Notes under the pieces: model-generated
What the model saw: the letters and a program-made list of their open reading frames with translations, nothing else
What the model was told of the DNA's origin: nothing
The model's database searches: none
Source of the DNA: Hyphodiscus hymeniophilus
Lineage: Eukaryota; Ascomycota; Leotiomycetes; Helotiales; Hyphodiscaceae
NCBI GenBank assembly: GCA_016508695.1
Contig: VNKQ01000010.1
Location: 496,001-560,000, forward strand
Reading direction: 5' to 3'
Length of the DNA: 64,000 nucleotides
In this document: positions 11,830 through 23,567 of the stretch, in pieces
Position numbering within the stretch: the first letter of the stretch is position 1
Layout: each line of letters begins with the position of its first letter
Translations under genes and position numbers: made by a program

Positions 11830-12341
11830 CGCGATGGGTATGAAATATAGCAAGGAGAGAGGGAAATACTGGATGAAGCTGTCAGCATTGCGTTTTGTGC
11901 CACCAGTGCTACCTCCTCTAAACACGTTGCCAGTTTATGCGGATACTGGACGAAGGGATTCACCTACTTGTACAAATCACGCTGAAAGACAAATCAAACT
12001 GGATTGATAGAATGAGAATCTAAAGCCATTCCTTAATTAGGTGAAGAAGACGAGTTCCGAACTGTCCTGCGAATGCGATTCTGGGAGTCTTGATTGTTCG
12101 GCAAGGACCAAGAAAGTCGAGGAGCTCGGTTCAACAACTCCATGTAGTACGGTGGCCGACAGAACTTCTTGTGACAAGGAACGGCGGCGTGTTCTCATCG
12201 CCGCGTGGCTGAGACGAACAAGGCTACAGTTTTGAACTTCTTCCCTACTTCTTGATGACAGACCAATTTTCCCCTGGTACAGACACATCTTCCCTTTCTT
12301 CTCGGTTCGGCCTCTCTCTCTACTCACCGCGCCAATGAGGC
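11830..12341. promoter_or_regulatory. Shared divergent promoter of SEC16 and NEO1
   Basis: The 512 bp between the two start codons must carry both promoters. An out-of-frame ATG at 12335 lies seven bases before the NEO1 start in a poor context. No TATA box or known operator stands out. Confidence 0.6.
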
Positions 12342-15300
12342 ATGTCTTCAAAAGAATACCATCATCCCGATGTCCCGGATTCCCCTACACATGATTCTGA
12401 CTCTGATCTTGAATTGGACCTACAAGAATTGGACCCGGTAACGAGCACCCGAACGCCGGCGTTATCAGGCACACGAAGAGACCGAAACACGCGGGAGGAG
12501 CGGCGAGGAGGGCATATACCTTTGAGGAATCTGCGCATGGGTGGATTGAGAGGCTTGGGGAAACGAAATAGAGGGTACGGCGATTTGGGGAGGAATAGGG
12601 ATACGGACAGTGAGGATCTACAAGGCCTTTTGCACGATGGTCCGGCACTTGATGGGGCAAACCGTCATTCTGCCGGAAGCTTCAACAGCGTGGACGACGA
12701 TGCGCCCCTACTCTCAGGAAGTCGGCAGCAGAGGAGGACTAGCATCGAGGCTTTAAACAGGGTAACAGGCTTGGGTTCTCATCTGCGATTACCAAGTTTC
12801 CTCTCTGGTGTAGCTGAACCACAACAGCAGTCTGGTGATGCCGAAGTCGAAGAAGAGGAACATGACCCAGCGTCTTCTCGAACCATATCTGTGGGCGCGA
12901 CCCAATCCGCTCGTTTCCCTCCAAATGCCGTCTCGAATGCAAAATATACCCCTTGGAGTTTTCTACCGCGAACCTTGTACAATGAATTCTCTTTCTTTTT
13001 CAACATGTATTTTCTACTGGTTGCCCTTTCGCAGGTGGTGCCTGCTCTACGCATTGGGTATCTCTCGACCTACATTGTACCCCTAGTTTTCGTTTTATCG
13101 ATCACCTTAGGAAAAGAAGCAATCGATGATATTTCACGGCGGAAAAGAGATTCAGAGGCAAACTCAGAAGGATATACCGTTCTCTGCTTTGACCAGCCAG
13201 GACTTGGGAATTCAGAAAGATACCACGCGAAGAAGTTAAAGTCGAAAGAAAACTCCAAGGTACAGAGGAAATCATTGGTGGAGCCAGATCGACTTTCGGA
13301 TATTCAAGAGGAAGAGGACAGTGCAGAAAACCACGGCCGAGGAGGGCCTACATCCACTATCAAAGAGGTTATTCGGAAATCTCGAGATTTGAAGGTTGGG
13401 GATGTCCTGAAATTGGGCAAGGACCAACGAGTGCCTGCGGACGTTGTTATATTGAAGAGCTATAGCAATGAGTCTATAGCGGTACCTAGCGGAGCGGAGT
13501 TTCATGCTGAACCCGAAACCGAAAACTTATTGGTGGATCCAATATCAGATCCTGCCATCGATCAGAGAGCTGCAACGCTCACGGATAGCCACGAGTCGAC
13601 TTCGGAACTCGGGAACACTCCTTCTGCTGATGGCGGAGGAGTGGGCGAGGCTTTCATTCGAACAGACCAACTTGACGGCGAGACAGATTGGAAGCTTCGT
13701 TTAGGGTCTCCATTGACCCAATCCCTTGATTCTTGTGAATTCGTTCGTCTTCGTGTTGTCGCAGGTAAACCCGATAAGAAGGTGAATGAGTTCATTGGAA
13801 CTGTTGAGCTTTTGCAAAAAAGAACTCCTGGGTATGACCAATATTTATCGAAAGCGTCTCCACTCCGAAACAATGTTGGCAGAGACAGCCCACCCAAGCA
13901 ATCTAATTCGGCTCCATTGACTATCGATAACACCGCTTGGGCCAACACAGTTCTGGCCTCAAATTGCACAACTTTAGCAGTCATTGTTTACACTGGGCCT
14001 CAAACTCGCTCTGCACTATCCACGTCCGCTTCTCGCTCGAAAACTGGCCTTCTTGAGTATGAAATCAACTCTCTCACCAAGATCCTATGTGCACTGACCG
14101 CAACTCTTTCTATTGTACTTGTTGTACTAGAAGGTATTGAACACGTCGAGGGGGTCAAGTGGTATCTTAAGATTATGCGATTTTTGGTTTTGTTCTCTAC
14201 GATTGTCCCAATCAGTCTCCGAGTCAACCTAGATATGGGAAAGAGTATTTACTCACGGTTCATTCAACGAGATCAGGGCATTGAAGGAGCAGTTGTGCGG
14301 ACAAGCACTATTCCGGAAGAGCTTGGCCGGATCGAATATCTGCTTACTGACAAAACTGGCACCCTTACACAGAATGAAATGGAGATGAAAAAGATTCACG
14401 TCGGAACTGTGTCATATGCCAACGAGGCTATGGATGAGGTTGCCTCATACATCAAGCAAGGGTATTCAATCCCAGTATCAGCTGATGACAGCCAACCTTT
14501 GACACTTATTACACCCTCGTCAACATTTGTGGCCTCTACCACGGTCACCGCAACTCGAACCCGGCGTGAGATCGGATCACGTGTGCGAGATGTGGTGCTC
14601 GCTCTCGCACTTTGCCACAATGTCACTCCAACGTTCGAAGAAGAGAACGGTCAGACCATTACATCATATCAGGCCTCGTCTCCTGACGAAATTGCCATTG
14701 TCAAATGGACCGAGGCTGTCGGGCTCAGGTTAACTCATCGTGATCGCAAGGGAATGACCCTTCAATCGGTGGATACAGGGCGTATCATTGTCCGAGTGCG
14801 CATTTTAGAAGTATTCCCATTCACATCAGATGGGAAACGAATGGGTATCATTGTGCAATTCTTGGATGGTTCCGAGACAAGTACTTCGACAAGTATTGAA
14901 GCTGGGGAAATCTGGTTCTATCAGAAAGGTGCCGATACAGTCATGACGACTATCGTCGCTGCCAATGATTGGCTGGACGAAGAGACTGCTAATATGGCTC
15001 GAGAGGGTCTGCGAACTCTAGTCGTTGGAAGAAAGCGACTATCAGTACAACAGTATCGTGAATTCTCGACCAGCTACAACCAAGCTTCAGTTGCTATCAA
15101 TGGTCGAGATGCTGGCATGGCACGAACGATCTCCCACTATCTCGAACATGATCTTGAACTCCTAGGTGTTACAGGTGTTGAAGATAAGCTTCAACGCGAC
15201 GTGAAGCCATCTCTGGAATTACTGCGGAATGCGGGAATCAAAATTTGGATGTTGACTGGCGACAAAGTCGAAACAGCTCGGTGCGTTGCGGTGTCGGCCA

Positions 15301-16430
15301 AACTGGTCGCTCGAGGACAGTACATTCACACAGTTGCGAAGTTGAAACGAAAAGACGAAGCCCAAGATCATCTTGATTTCTTACGTTCAAAAACCGATGG
15401 CTGTCTTCTTATCGATGGGGAAAGTCTATCTCTTTTCTTGACGCACTTCCGCACCGAGTTCATTTCTCTCGCTGTCCTCCTCCCAGCAGTTGTAGCTTGT
15501 CGCTGCTCCCCGACTCAGAAAGCTGATATCGCGAAGCTCATTCGTGAATATACGAAGAAGCGCGTCTGCTGCATCGGTGATGGTGGCAATGACGTCTCTA
15601 TGATCCAGGCTGCGGACGTTGGCGTCGGAATTGTGGGCAAAGAGGGTCGTCAAGCTTCCCTCGCCGCTGACTTCTCGATCGAGCAATTTTGTCATCTCAC
15701 CAAACTCCTTGTTTGGCATGGCCGAAATTCTTACAAGCGGTCTGCTAAACTTGCACAATTTGTCATCCACCGTGGGCTCATCATTTCGGTATGTCAGACC
15801 ATGTATTCAATCGCCATCAAATTCGAGCCTGAGGGTCTCTACAAAGACTGGTTGATGGTGGGCTACGCTACTGTTTATACCATGGCGCCAGTATTCTCTC
15901 TTGTCTTGGATAAAGACGTTGATGAGAATGTGGCAAATCTCTACCCGGAGTTGTACAAAGAGCTCACGTCTGGCTCATCGCTATCTTACCGCACCTTCTT
16001 TGTGTGGGTGTTCGTATCCATCTACCAAGGAGGAATGATCCAAGGTCTCTCTCAGATCCTAACTTCTGTCGAGCAAGTCGATTTCCCCAAGATGGTCGCA
16101 GTGAGCTTTACAGTCCTAGTGTTAAATGAGCTCTGCATGGTGGCTTTCGAGATCACTACTTGGCATCCGATGATGGTTGTCTCATTGGTGGGGACGCTGT
16201 TACTTTATCTTGGCAGCATTCCATTCCTGGGCGGATATTTTGATTTAGATTTTGTTCTAAGCGTGTAAGTGTCTCCCTCTCTCCACTCATTCATCAACGC
16301 TGACAGTTATAGGGGTTTCGTATGGCGCGTCGCTGCCATCTCAGCTATAAGCTTGATCCCGCCATACGCTGGGAAGCTTATCAGAAGGACAATGAAGCCA
16401 CCGAGTTACAGGAAGGTGCAGGGGATATAG
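12342..16430 (+). CDS. NEO1: P4-type ATPase, phospholipid flippase Neo1/ATP9 type
   Basis: Aminophospholipid flippase of the Golgi/endosome membranes, essential in yeast; members of the Neo1 branch work without a Cdc50 subunit. Exon 1 is 12342-16264; intron 16265-16312 (GTAAGT...TTATAG); exon 2 is 16313-16430, giving 1346 residues. Visible hallmarks: membrane pair near residues 210-260, DGET actuator loop at 445-448, phosphorylation motif DKTGTLT with Asp670, the nucleotide-binding domain, GDGGND hinge motif at 1079-1084, then the C-terminal membrane bundle. Reading straight through the intron would stop after FVLSV; the spliced exon adds about 39 codons and completes the last membrane region. 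The acidic N-terminus (PDVPDSPTHDSDSD) is typical of filamentous-fungal Neo1. Divergent from SEC16. Confidence 0.96.
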
Positions 16431-16838
16431 GGCCATGATTGGATAGCGACATTGTAGGTGTATAGTGGGCGGCGCGTTCTAGCATAGCGATTGGCGCAGA
16501 TGTGGCTTTCTTAAGCGGCCAGGCTTGCGTGCGGCAATTCAATCAATGGGAAATTTTCTCGCACTTAAGATCTCATTACTTGCATCAATGCGTCGTGGTC
16601 AATCACACTGACAGGCTTTTCTGTGAAGACGTCAGGCACTTATTTGCTTCCCAAATCCCACCCGTCTGCTGCGTCTCATTTCCTTGCCTTTCCGAACCAG
16701 TCTTGGCAGTCAACGATAGATTTCGGAGTCATGATCTCTAGGCAAATACTGCACGAATGGAAGCTCCAGAAAGGGAACAGCGATCAGAGAACAGTGATAG
16801 ACTTGGCAGCCAATGCCAGTCTGTCTTACCAGTCTGTC
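16431..16838. other. Convergent 3' region, nothing seen
   Basis: This is the gap between the NEO1 stop and the stop of the aconitase-like gene on the other strand. The reading frames around 16502-16967 have no family signal. Confidence 0.5.
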
Positions 16839-19510
16839 TTACCATTGCAGGTCACTGACACTCCCACAACCTTCCTCATCATTCGTGGCGCTACTAACTC
16901 TCTTCCCCTTCGGAGTCGCAAGCACGTCAAACAATCCCTTTCCGAACATCCTAAAAGCATTCGTTAAGCCCCCAAGCTCAATGAGCTCCTTTTCCATATC
17001 ACTCATCTCAAAACCCCACTCCCCTTTCACTCCAACCAACCTCACAACACCCTTACCCAGATCCACCTCCACCTCTTCTCCATCCTCCACCCCGTCATAA
17101 AACCCCTCATCATCAATGTTGATGCCCAGCAACCCAAGATTGGGTGCATTCCTTCCATAAATAAATGCAAAACTCTTTGCAATCACAGCCTGGATACCAC
17201 AACCCAGGAGAGCAGAAACAGCATTCTCTCGTGACGATCCGCAACCAAAACCTTTGCCTGCCACGACAATGTTGCAGCCTTCTGCAGCGCGGGCGCGGAA
17301 CTGAGGATGCATGTATTTGAGGCAGTGTTCACCGAATTCGGCGTTCGTTTTGCAGGTTGTAAGGGCTTCGCTGGGTGCCAGTGCGTCGGTGTCAATGAAG
17401 TCGCCTAAGAGTTGGATTCTACCACGTTTGATGTTCTCCATGGTGCTTGCGCTCTTCACTCCGTCCTCTGTTACTGTAGGCTCTGTCTGGAGATTCTGTT
17501 CTGGCTCTTTGGTCGAAAGAGTCTGTCCGATGTGACCGCTTGGTTCAACGTAAATAGGACTTCTGCCTGGACCTTCCTTCGATTTACAATAGAGAACATC
17601 TTGTAGTCTTCCGCGATCGATGGCATCAAGATACGGTTTCGGATCCGTAACTTTCATCTCTAGTGAGCTCGCGGCAACCGTTGCAGCTGAAGCAAGGTTT
17701 CCGAGCGACCCTACAGTCACTTCTATTAGCTTGCCTCTTATCAAACACATAGGAGGACATACCTTTACCCATCCTATTCTCGAAATTCCTATTCTGACTA
17801 CTGAGCCAAACTTCTCCTTCACCCGCCCGATCGGCACCCATACCAACACAATAACTGCACCCTGGCACACCGACAGTGAAGCCAGCTTTCTCGTAGATGT
17901 CCACAAAGCCCAACTCCCTCAGTCTGGTCAAGATGGGCAAAGACCCGGGTACTACTCTCCGCTTTCCCTTCTTCACAGGCACAATCCCATTCTTCATGCC
18001 GACTTCTAAGACCATGGCAGCAATAATTAAATCTTCTTCGGCAGTAGTGCACGCGCCAATGAAACATCCCTCGAGCTCCTTACCCGCGATCTTGAAATGA
18101 GAGGCAGGCACGACGTCGTCGGGGCTTGGATACAGCGCAACGAAAGACGAAACTTGACATAGATCGATGGTGTGAGTTTCAGCATAGATAGCGTCTTCGT
18201 CAGGATGGAAATACCTGGCGCTTTTCTTGTTCCGTGAGAGTTTGCGCCGATTGATGAAATCGTATGTGATTTGATCGGGGGTAAAAACACCTGTAATACC
18301 ACCAAATTCCTACCCACTGTCAGTCCTACATTCTTCATTGCTCAAAAGCCTGGATTGGGGCTACGACATGGCTTACCGTGGTCATATTCGCAATTGCAAA
18401 CCTGGCATCACAACTCAAATGTTTCAAGCCGGGCCCTGTAAATTCAACGACTCTATCTGAAGCCACTGTGTTTCGCTTCAGTTGTTGTAAAATGTACAGT
18501 ATCGTGTCTTTGCCGCCGATTCCAGGCGGCGGTATGCCGACAAACCGGATATTGACACTTTCGGGAACTTTGAACCAGGTTTCACCTGTAATTAGGGGCA
18601 TAGTGACGTCCGAGACCCCAAGCCCAATCGCAAGGCAGCCCAGAGAGCCAGCTGAGCAGGTATGTGAGTCGGAACCGACGATAAGCATTCCCGGTTGGGC
18701 TCTGGAGCGATAGAACTCGGTGTGCATTATCGTATACTGTTACATTAGACATGACCTAGGGGAGTAACGAAGAGGAGGAGCTGCTAACATTCATGCCCTG
18801 GTACTCAGTCATCTTGAAATCATCCCTCGCCCTCTCACTCGACTTCACCATTTCTTTCACCTTAGGCATATCCTTTATCCGGGGATCTACTAAATGATCA
18901 CCTGCCAGCCAGAAGCGATCGTTCCGCCAAATACCTGGGCTTCCTAGTGCGTCGTATTCCTTTTCCATGCCCTACTTGCGATGTCAGGACTCAACACTCT
19001 GGGTGTATGTAACAGTCTATATGAAGGTGAACTTACACCCCAAGAGAGCTCACTGGCGATAACAAAATCCACATCAACCCGAACCATATCGCCCGGCTTC
19101 AGCACACCTCTCCGTTCCACATCATGAGCGGCAAAGATTTTCTCGCTGAGAGTCATTCCGCGCCGGCCTTGTGGCCGCTCGGGAAGAGGAAGCGGAACGG
19201 ACTTGGCGTGGTCTTGCGAGTTAAGAGATTCCAAGTACGCGGAGACGAGAAAGAGGACGGACTTCTCATCTTCGGAGGTCATAGTGACATTAGTTTTCAG
19301 ACCTAGTCCACCAAAATTTGGGGATAGCATGCTAAGCTCCCGAATGTCGCTGAGGGTCTCGGATTCCCGGGGATGGCTAGATGAAGCGAGGAGGTCTGAG
19401 ATGATGGATATCTGGGTAAGGAGGCTTGTGTGGGGTAGTAGAGGTGCTTCTGATATCAGCCCTGTATCTAATATGGGTGAAGAGATAGTAAGACGAACCA
19501 GAAAGCTCAT
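16839..19510 (-). CDS. Aconitase-superfamily hydro-lyase (isopropylmalate isomerase/homoaconitase-like)
   Basis: Five exons: 19510-19037, 18971-18789, 18736-18377, 18309-17763 and 17710-16839, all joined at GT...AG and in phase, for 811 residues. The large [4Fe-4S] domain carries the three cluster cysteines, Cys426 in IGACTT and Cys490/Cys493 in PGCSYC, followed by SSQNRNFENRMG. The swivel domain has IDTD near its start and GFGCGSSRE, the conserved substrate-binding Ser/Arg loop. Large and small domains are fused, as in fungal Leu1 and aconitases. The C-SYC-GMGADRAGEGE block differs from the usual biosynthetic Leu1 sequence as I recall it, so I read this as a specialised relative that hydrates or isomerises a di- or tricarboxylate; substrate unknown. 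The first about 100 residues are poorly conserved; ATGs at 19616 and 19649 are out of frame. Faces the lyase gene across a shared promoter. Confidence 0.88.
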
Positions 19511-20072
19511 TTTTTGAGATGAAATTGATTTTCCTGATTTCACGCAAATGAGAGAAAAGTTGCTCTGTCGTCTTGGAAGAACTATCTTCAAGACGAATAG
19601 GTATGCTGTTAGTCATGATTGCAGTCCTAAATGTTCTAATGACAAGCAAGTATGATCTTGAAGAGCGATTTGATTTCAGCTACTAAATATACACAACATA
19701 GAGATGGAGTTAGGAGCATGTCATTCCGACCGAAGGATCAGCTTCATAGCGAACCCTCCCGATTGATTGGAAGCAAGCGCCAATCGGACTCTGTTCATAC
19801 GACTAGTACACATAACAGTAGTATTGCGAATCTACTTTACATGATCATGATAATCTAAAAGGAGGGGAAGGGGCAAACGAGCTCGGCGCCGTTGCGGCGC
19901 GTATTGTGATTGGCTGAAAAGGACTGCGATACGGATTACTCGGTGCCCGCATCGCTCCAGACGTCAAGGTGGACTCGACATCTATAACAAGTTGTCTGAA
20001 AAGGACCGAGTTATATTGAATGTTGAAAGGCCTTTTCTTATCAAGATATAAAGAATTTCGCTGGACCTAAAA
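19511..20072. promoter_or_regulatory. Shared divergent promoter of the hydro-lyase and lyase genes
   Basis: 562 bp between two start codons of enzymes with related chemistry. It includes a GC-rich patch with an imperfect palindrome (GGCGCCGTTGCGGCGCG, around 19886-19902). It is the natural place to look for sites of the Zn2Cys6 regulator encoded at 23568, but I cannot assign one. Confidence 0.5.
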
Positions 20073-21083
20073 ATGTCAAAGCCCACAACGCCAGTTCCTG
20101 CAGCGGCAAAGTTACGAGAGCTGCTTGCAGAGAAAGACAAGGTTGTGGTTTGCCCAGGAGTCTATGATGGATTTACGGCTCGAATCGCACTTGCAGCTGG
20201 TTTCGATGCTCTCTATATGGTAAACCTTACATTCCAATATGCATGGGAACTGTATTTATAGGACTGCAGACAGGAGCCGGGACAACGATGTCTATGCTTG
20301 GCCAAGCAGATTTGGGCATAGCGACTTTGAACGACATGGTACAAAACGCAGGAATGATTGCCGGCCTTAATAGAAAGCTCCCTCTGATCGCAGATGCTGA
20401 TACCGGATACGGAGGTAAATAGATAACTCTTTTCCAGAAGCTTGCTGAGCGAATGAACAGGTCCGTTGATGGTCGGCCGAACTACAGCCCAGTACATGCA
20501 GGCTGGGGTTGCAGCATTCCATCTAGAAGATCAAGTTCAAACTAAGCGCTGTGGCCATCTCAGAAACAAAGAGCTAGTTGATGAAGAAGTCTTCTTGTCC
20601 CGTATCAAAGCTGCTGTGAACATGCGTGTCCAGACTCCAGGAGATATTCTGATCATTGCGAGGACGGATGCGTTGCAATCATTAGGCTTTGAAGCTGCTC
20701 TGAATCGGTTGAAGAAAGCAATTGCGATCGGAGCGGATATTGCGTTCCTAGAAGGCATTGCAAATGCAGAACAGGCGAAGCAAGCATGCCAAGAACTAAG
20801 TCCGACTCCCGTGCTTCTGAACAATGTTGCTGGGGGCTTGACGCCGAAATGGACTGTACAGGAGGCGAAGGATCTAGGCTTCAAAATTGTAATATACCCT
20901 GGCTTTGCTCTGGGCCCGGTCTACAAAGCGGTTGCAGATGCTGCGAAAGAATTGAAGGAGACTGGTGATCTTCAGGTTCCGACATCTGCAGGCCCGAAAG
21001 CGATTTTTGAGATTTGTGGCCTCAAAGAGGCGATCGAATTTGATATTGCCGCTGGCGGGAATCTGTATGTGAGGGGTGTTTAA
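20073..21083 (+). CDS. Isocitrate lyase/PEP mutase superfamily C-C lyase (methylisocitrate or dimethylmalate lyase type)
   Basis: Exons 20073-20219, 20270-20414 and 20461-21083 give 304 residues, the normal size for the short PrpB/dimethylmalate-lyase branch. The TIM-barrel signatures are clear: VCPGVYDGFTARIA near residue 28, the metal-binding DADTGYG at 91-97, HLED at 118-121, and KRCGH at 126-130. Cys128 is the catalytic acid of the lyase branch; phosphonate mutases lack it, so this should cleave a C-C bond. Candidate substrates are 2-methylisocitrate, 2,3-dimethylmalate, or oxaloacetate (fungal oxaloacetate hydrolase is in the same family); the sequence alone does not choose. No targeting peptide is evident. 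It is divergent from the aconitase-like gene, which suggests consecutive steps. Confidence 0.9.
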
Positions 21084-21467
21084 GTATGCTGAAGTCCATA
21101 TTGTCCAACTCTCACGGCTTATATGCCATACTTGAAGCTACAGAGTAATTAGCACTTCATGCAAAGTAGAGTAGGAAACAGAGGAGTTTTTCTGGCTTGG
21201 GTCGTGAGTAATCGGCCCAATTGTGGTATTCCCCTCATCCCAAGGACAGTCGTCTACATTATCGCGAGGCTGCATGATCCAGTCCTGTGAGCACTGTACC
21301 AGTAGTCAAGTCTGATCGAGGCCGTACTCGAACATACTGGTCACAAAGAAGACCAATGGGGTGAAGTCAATATAGAGAGATATTGCGTTGGATACTATTC
21401 GTACCTAGATATGTTAACGCTCCCTGGTAACTCCGCGCCAACTCCTGTCGCGAATCGACTTTTGATC
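21084..21467. other. Convergent 3' region, nothing seen
   Basis: The gap between the lyase stop and the CYC2-like stop. No coding, RNA or repeat signal. Confidence 0.5.
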
Positions 21468-22760
21468 TCACTGTTTCCACACTTCCCAGCCTCTGATACC
21501 CATCTTGCCTATCAGACCACCCAGTTCACCCTGGAGATGCTCTCCACCCCGATACTTCTTGGGCCCCGCGAGGAAATTGACGAATCCCTCAGGGCCAGAA
21601 ACGAAGAGTAATTTCGAGCCGCTCCCCGCAGAGACCGCCCGATCTGTTAACTCAGCGGGCCTTTGCGTGAGTCGTGATATTGTCCGCTGATCCACAACTT
21701 TCCCCTCCTCATCCACAAAATACTCCACTTGCAAGTTATCTGGATATCGATTTTGCATTTTCCGTAATCCCTGAACTATGGCCCCTTCTCCGGTTTCAGT
21801 GGCATCCTTTGACTGCAAGTCGGTCCCACCCACGCAATCTTTGCGCCTTCGATTCGCCCATACGATTCGCACGTTGGGGATTTTTCCAGCTTGTGTTCGG
21901 GCCTCGAGCAATGTATGAGCTACCTGCAGAGCAGGTGCAATTCCTGTTCCGCCAGCAAGAAAAAGGACGTCCGTAACATCTACAGGCAATTCCACTTCCG
22001 TATGAGGCCCTCGTAATTCAACTTTGTCTCTATCTGCTAGCCGCGCTAGATAACGCGACATTTCCCCGTTGGTCTCTTCGCGTATGAGGAATCGCAGATC
22101 GCCAGGAGGATCGTCCTTTCGGGGAGGTAATGGGGTGTACGATCTTGCAATCTGCAACTGTGGCTGTTTAAACTCAACTGACCAAGTTCCCTTTTCCCAT
22201 TCTTTCGTGTATGGGTCTGCTTTCGCGAGTCTCGGGTTGAGAGCGTACGATTCTGGGCGCAGTGTCATGATGAAGCTCGTGGGCGACACATCGTCTTTGC
22301 TAACGACGGAGAACGACGTGAATTTTGGGGCTTTAAAGACAGAGGGATCGTGATGATATTCAAGGTAGGAGATATAGGCTAAGGCAATCAAGAAGACCAT
22401 GTCGATTCCCCTAAGTCTTTGCCTCCTCGCCCTCTTCTGCTCTTCGGTAGGGTATGGTTGGCCATAGGCTTTATATCGATAAAAAGGGACAGCCACTCCA
22501 AACAGTAAAGGGAACGGTTCCTTCATAGATTCCACTTCTTCTTTGGTCCACCGCCTCTTGCCGTCAGGGTTCCATCGCCATTGGTTCCATACCTTCCACT
22601 TTATGTGTGCTTTCCTAACATTCGAGTGCGAGAACTGGTGACGCGATTGAGCTTGGAATGCAGGCCGCCTAGATAACTCGCAGGACACAATTGAGAGACA
22701 CGTTGAACTGGTGAACTGGAGTGGCACAAGCCGCGGCAAAGGCAGTCGTGTACGATGCAT
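21468..22760 (-). CDS. CYC2: Mitochondrial FAD/NAD-type oxidoreductase, CYC2-like
   Basis: A single exon of 430 residues. The N-terminus is Arg/Ser-rich without acidic residues, as in a mitochondrial presequence, and a membrane segment lies near residues 120-135 (IDMVFLIALAYISYL). The rest is a ferredoxin-reductase fold: FAD-binding ARSYTPLP, nucleotide-binding LFLAGGTGIAPALQ, and the terminal LLFVSGPEGFV. This layout fits fungal Cyc2, the inner-membrane flavoprotein that helps keep cytochrome c or its haem reduced for haem attachment; a cytochrome b5 reductase relative is the alternative. It lies between the lyase and the regulator, but nothing ties it to their chemistry, and it may simply be a housekeeping gene there by chance. 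Confidence 0.8.
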   Translation of the reverse strand: MHRTRLPLPRLVPLQFTSSTCLSIVSCELSRRPAFQAQSRHQFSHSNVRKAHIKWKVWNQWRWNPDGKRRWTKEEVESMKEPFPLLFGVAVPFYRYKAYGQPYPTEEQKRARRQRLRGIDMVFLIALAYISYLEYHHDPSVFKAPKFTSFSVVSKDDVSPTSFIMTLRPESYALNPRLAKADPYTKEWEKGTWSVEFKQPQLQIARSYTPLPPRKDDPPGDLRFLIREETNGEMSRYLARLADRDKVELRGPHTEVELPVDVTDVLFLAGGTGIAPALQVAHTLLEARTQAGKIPNVRIVWANRRRKDCVGGTDLQSKDATETGEGAIVQGLRKMQNRYPDNLQVEYFVDEEGKVVDQRTISRLTQRPAELTDRAVSAGSGSKLLFVSGPEGFVNFLAGPKKYRGGEHLQGELGGLIGKMGIRGWEVWKQ

Positions 22761-23567
22761 TCAAAGAATGTTCATATACGAGGTTGAGAGTAGAGAAGCT
22801 CGAAATCTGCAAGGTGTGGGGTTGATAATCAGGGGTGTGGATTTAGATCGATCAGGAATCCGACCTCAATTCACACGGGATCAGCATTTTCAAAAGGCGT
22901 CCAAGTAACGGGTATCATACCTACATATTCTCGTACGATACGCGTATGTAAGGACTGAGAATGACTGATCCCACGATGCCATCTGTGCTCACTCACATTT
23001 CGAGTCCCAAACCCTCAACACGAGTGTAACGCACGTCAGCGTTATGGATCTGAAAAAACGTTGATATGGTTTCAATCACTTTTCTTTGCGGAGTCTCGCG
23101 GTGACTTACCCTGATAACAATCTTTACATCTATGGCACCCAACGAATCAAGTTCTACTGTCTCAAGTATGCCGGGTAGAGTGCCCCTATGGCAAGACAGA
23201 GTCCTGGGCCACAAATAAGACCTTTATCAAACGACAATCAGGAGGGAGTTGGAAGCCTGTCTTCAGATCATGATTGAGATACCTTAACTTATGGACTTTA
23301 CGTCGTCCAGACTCACTACACGAGCCTGCAGTCCTACTGCTAGGTGAGGGAAATGTACAAACACCTTATCACGTGCACGCCATTTCTACTCAATTGAACA
23401 GAGCACGGCGGCACACAGTGACAACCATTTCTCCACCATCAAATGCCAAACATCGACTTAATGAAGGCTGAGAGAGAGGACAGTATACCTGTTCTCTCCT
23501 CATATTCATTTACCCTCTCAATTTGAAGGCGTCCACAAAACCTGGGAGACCAGCCCACGTTACGGTC
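22761..23567. other. Divergent intergenic region, CYC2-like and Zn2Cys6 regulator
   Basis: 807 bp containing the promoters of both flanking genes. Small frames at 22993-23214 and 23274-23471 are not convincing. No repeat or RNA gene recognised. Confidence 0.5.

Noticed and set aside
16839..19510. Annotation as the housekeeping LEU1 isopropylmalate isomerase
   Set aside because: Not excluded, but the block after the second cluster cysteines and the divergent pairing with a lyase fit a specialised relative better, so I left the symbol blank.
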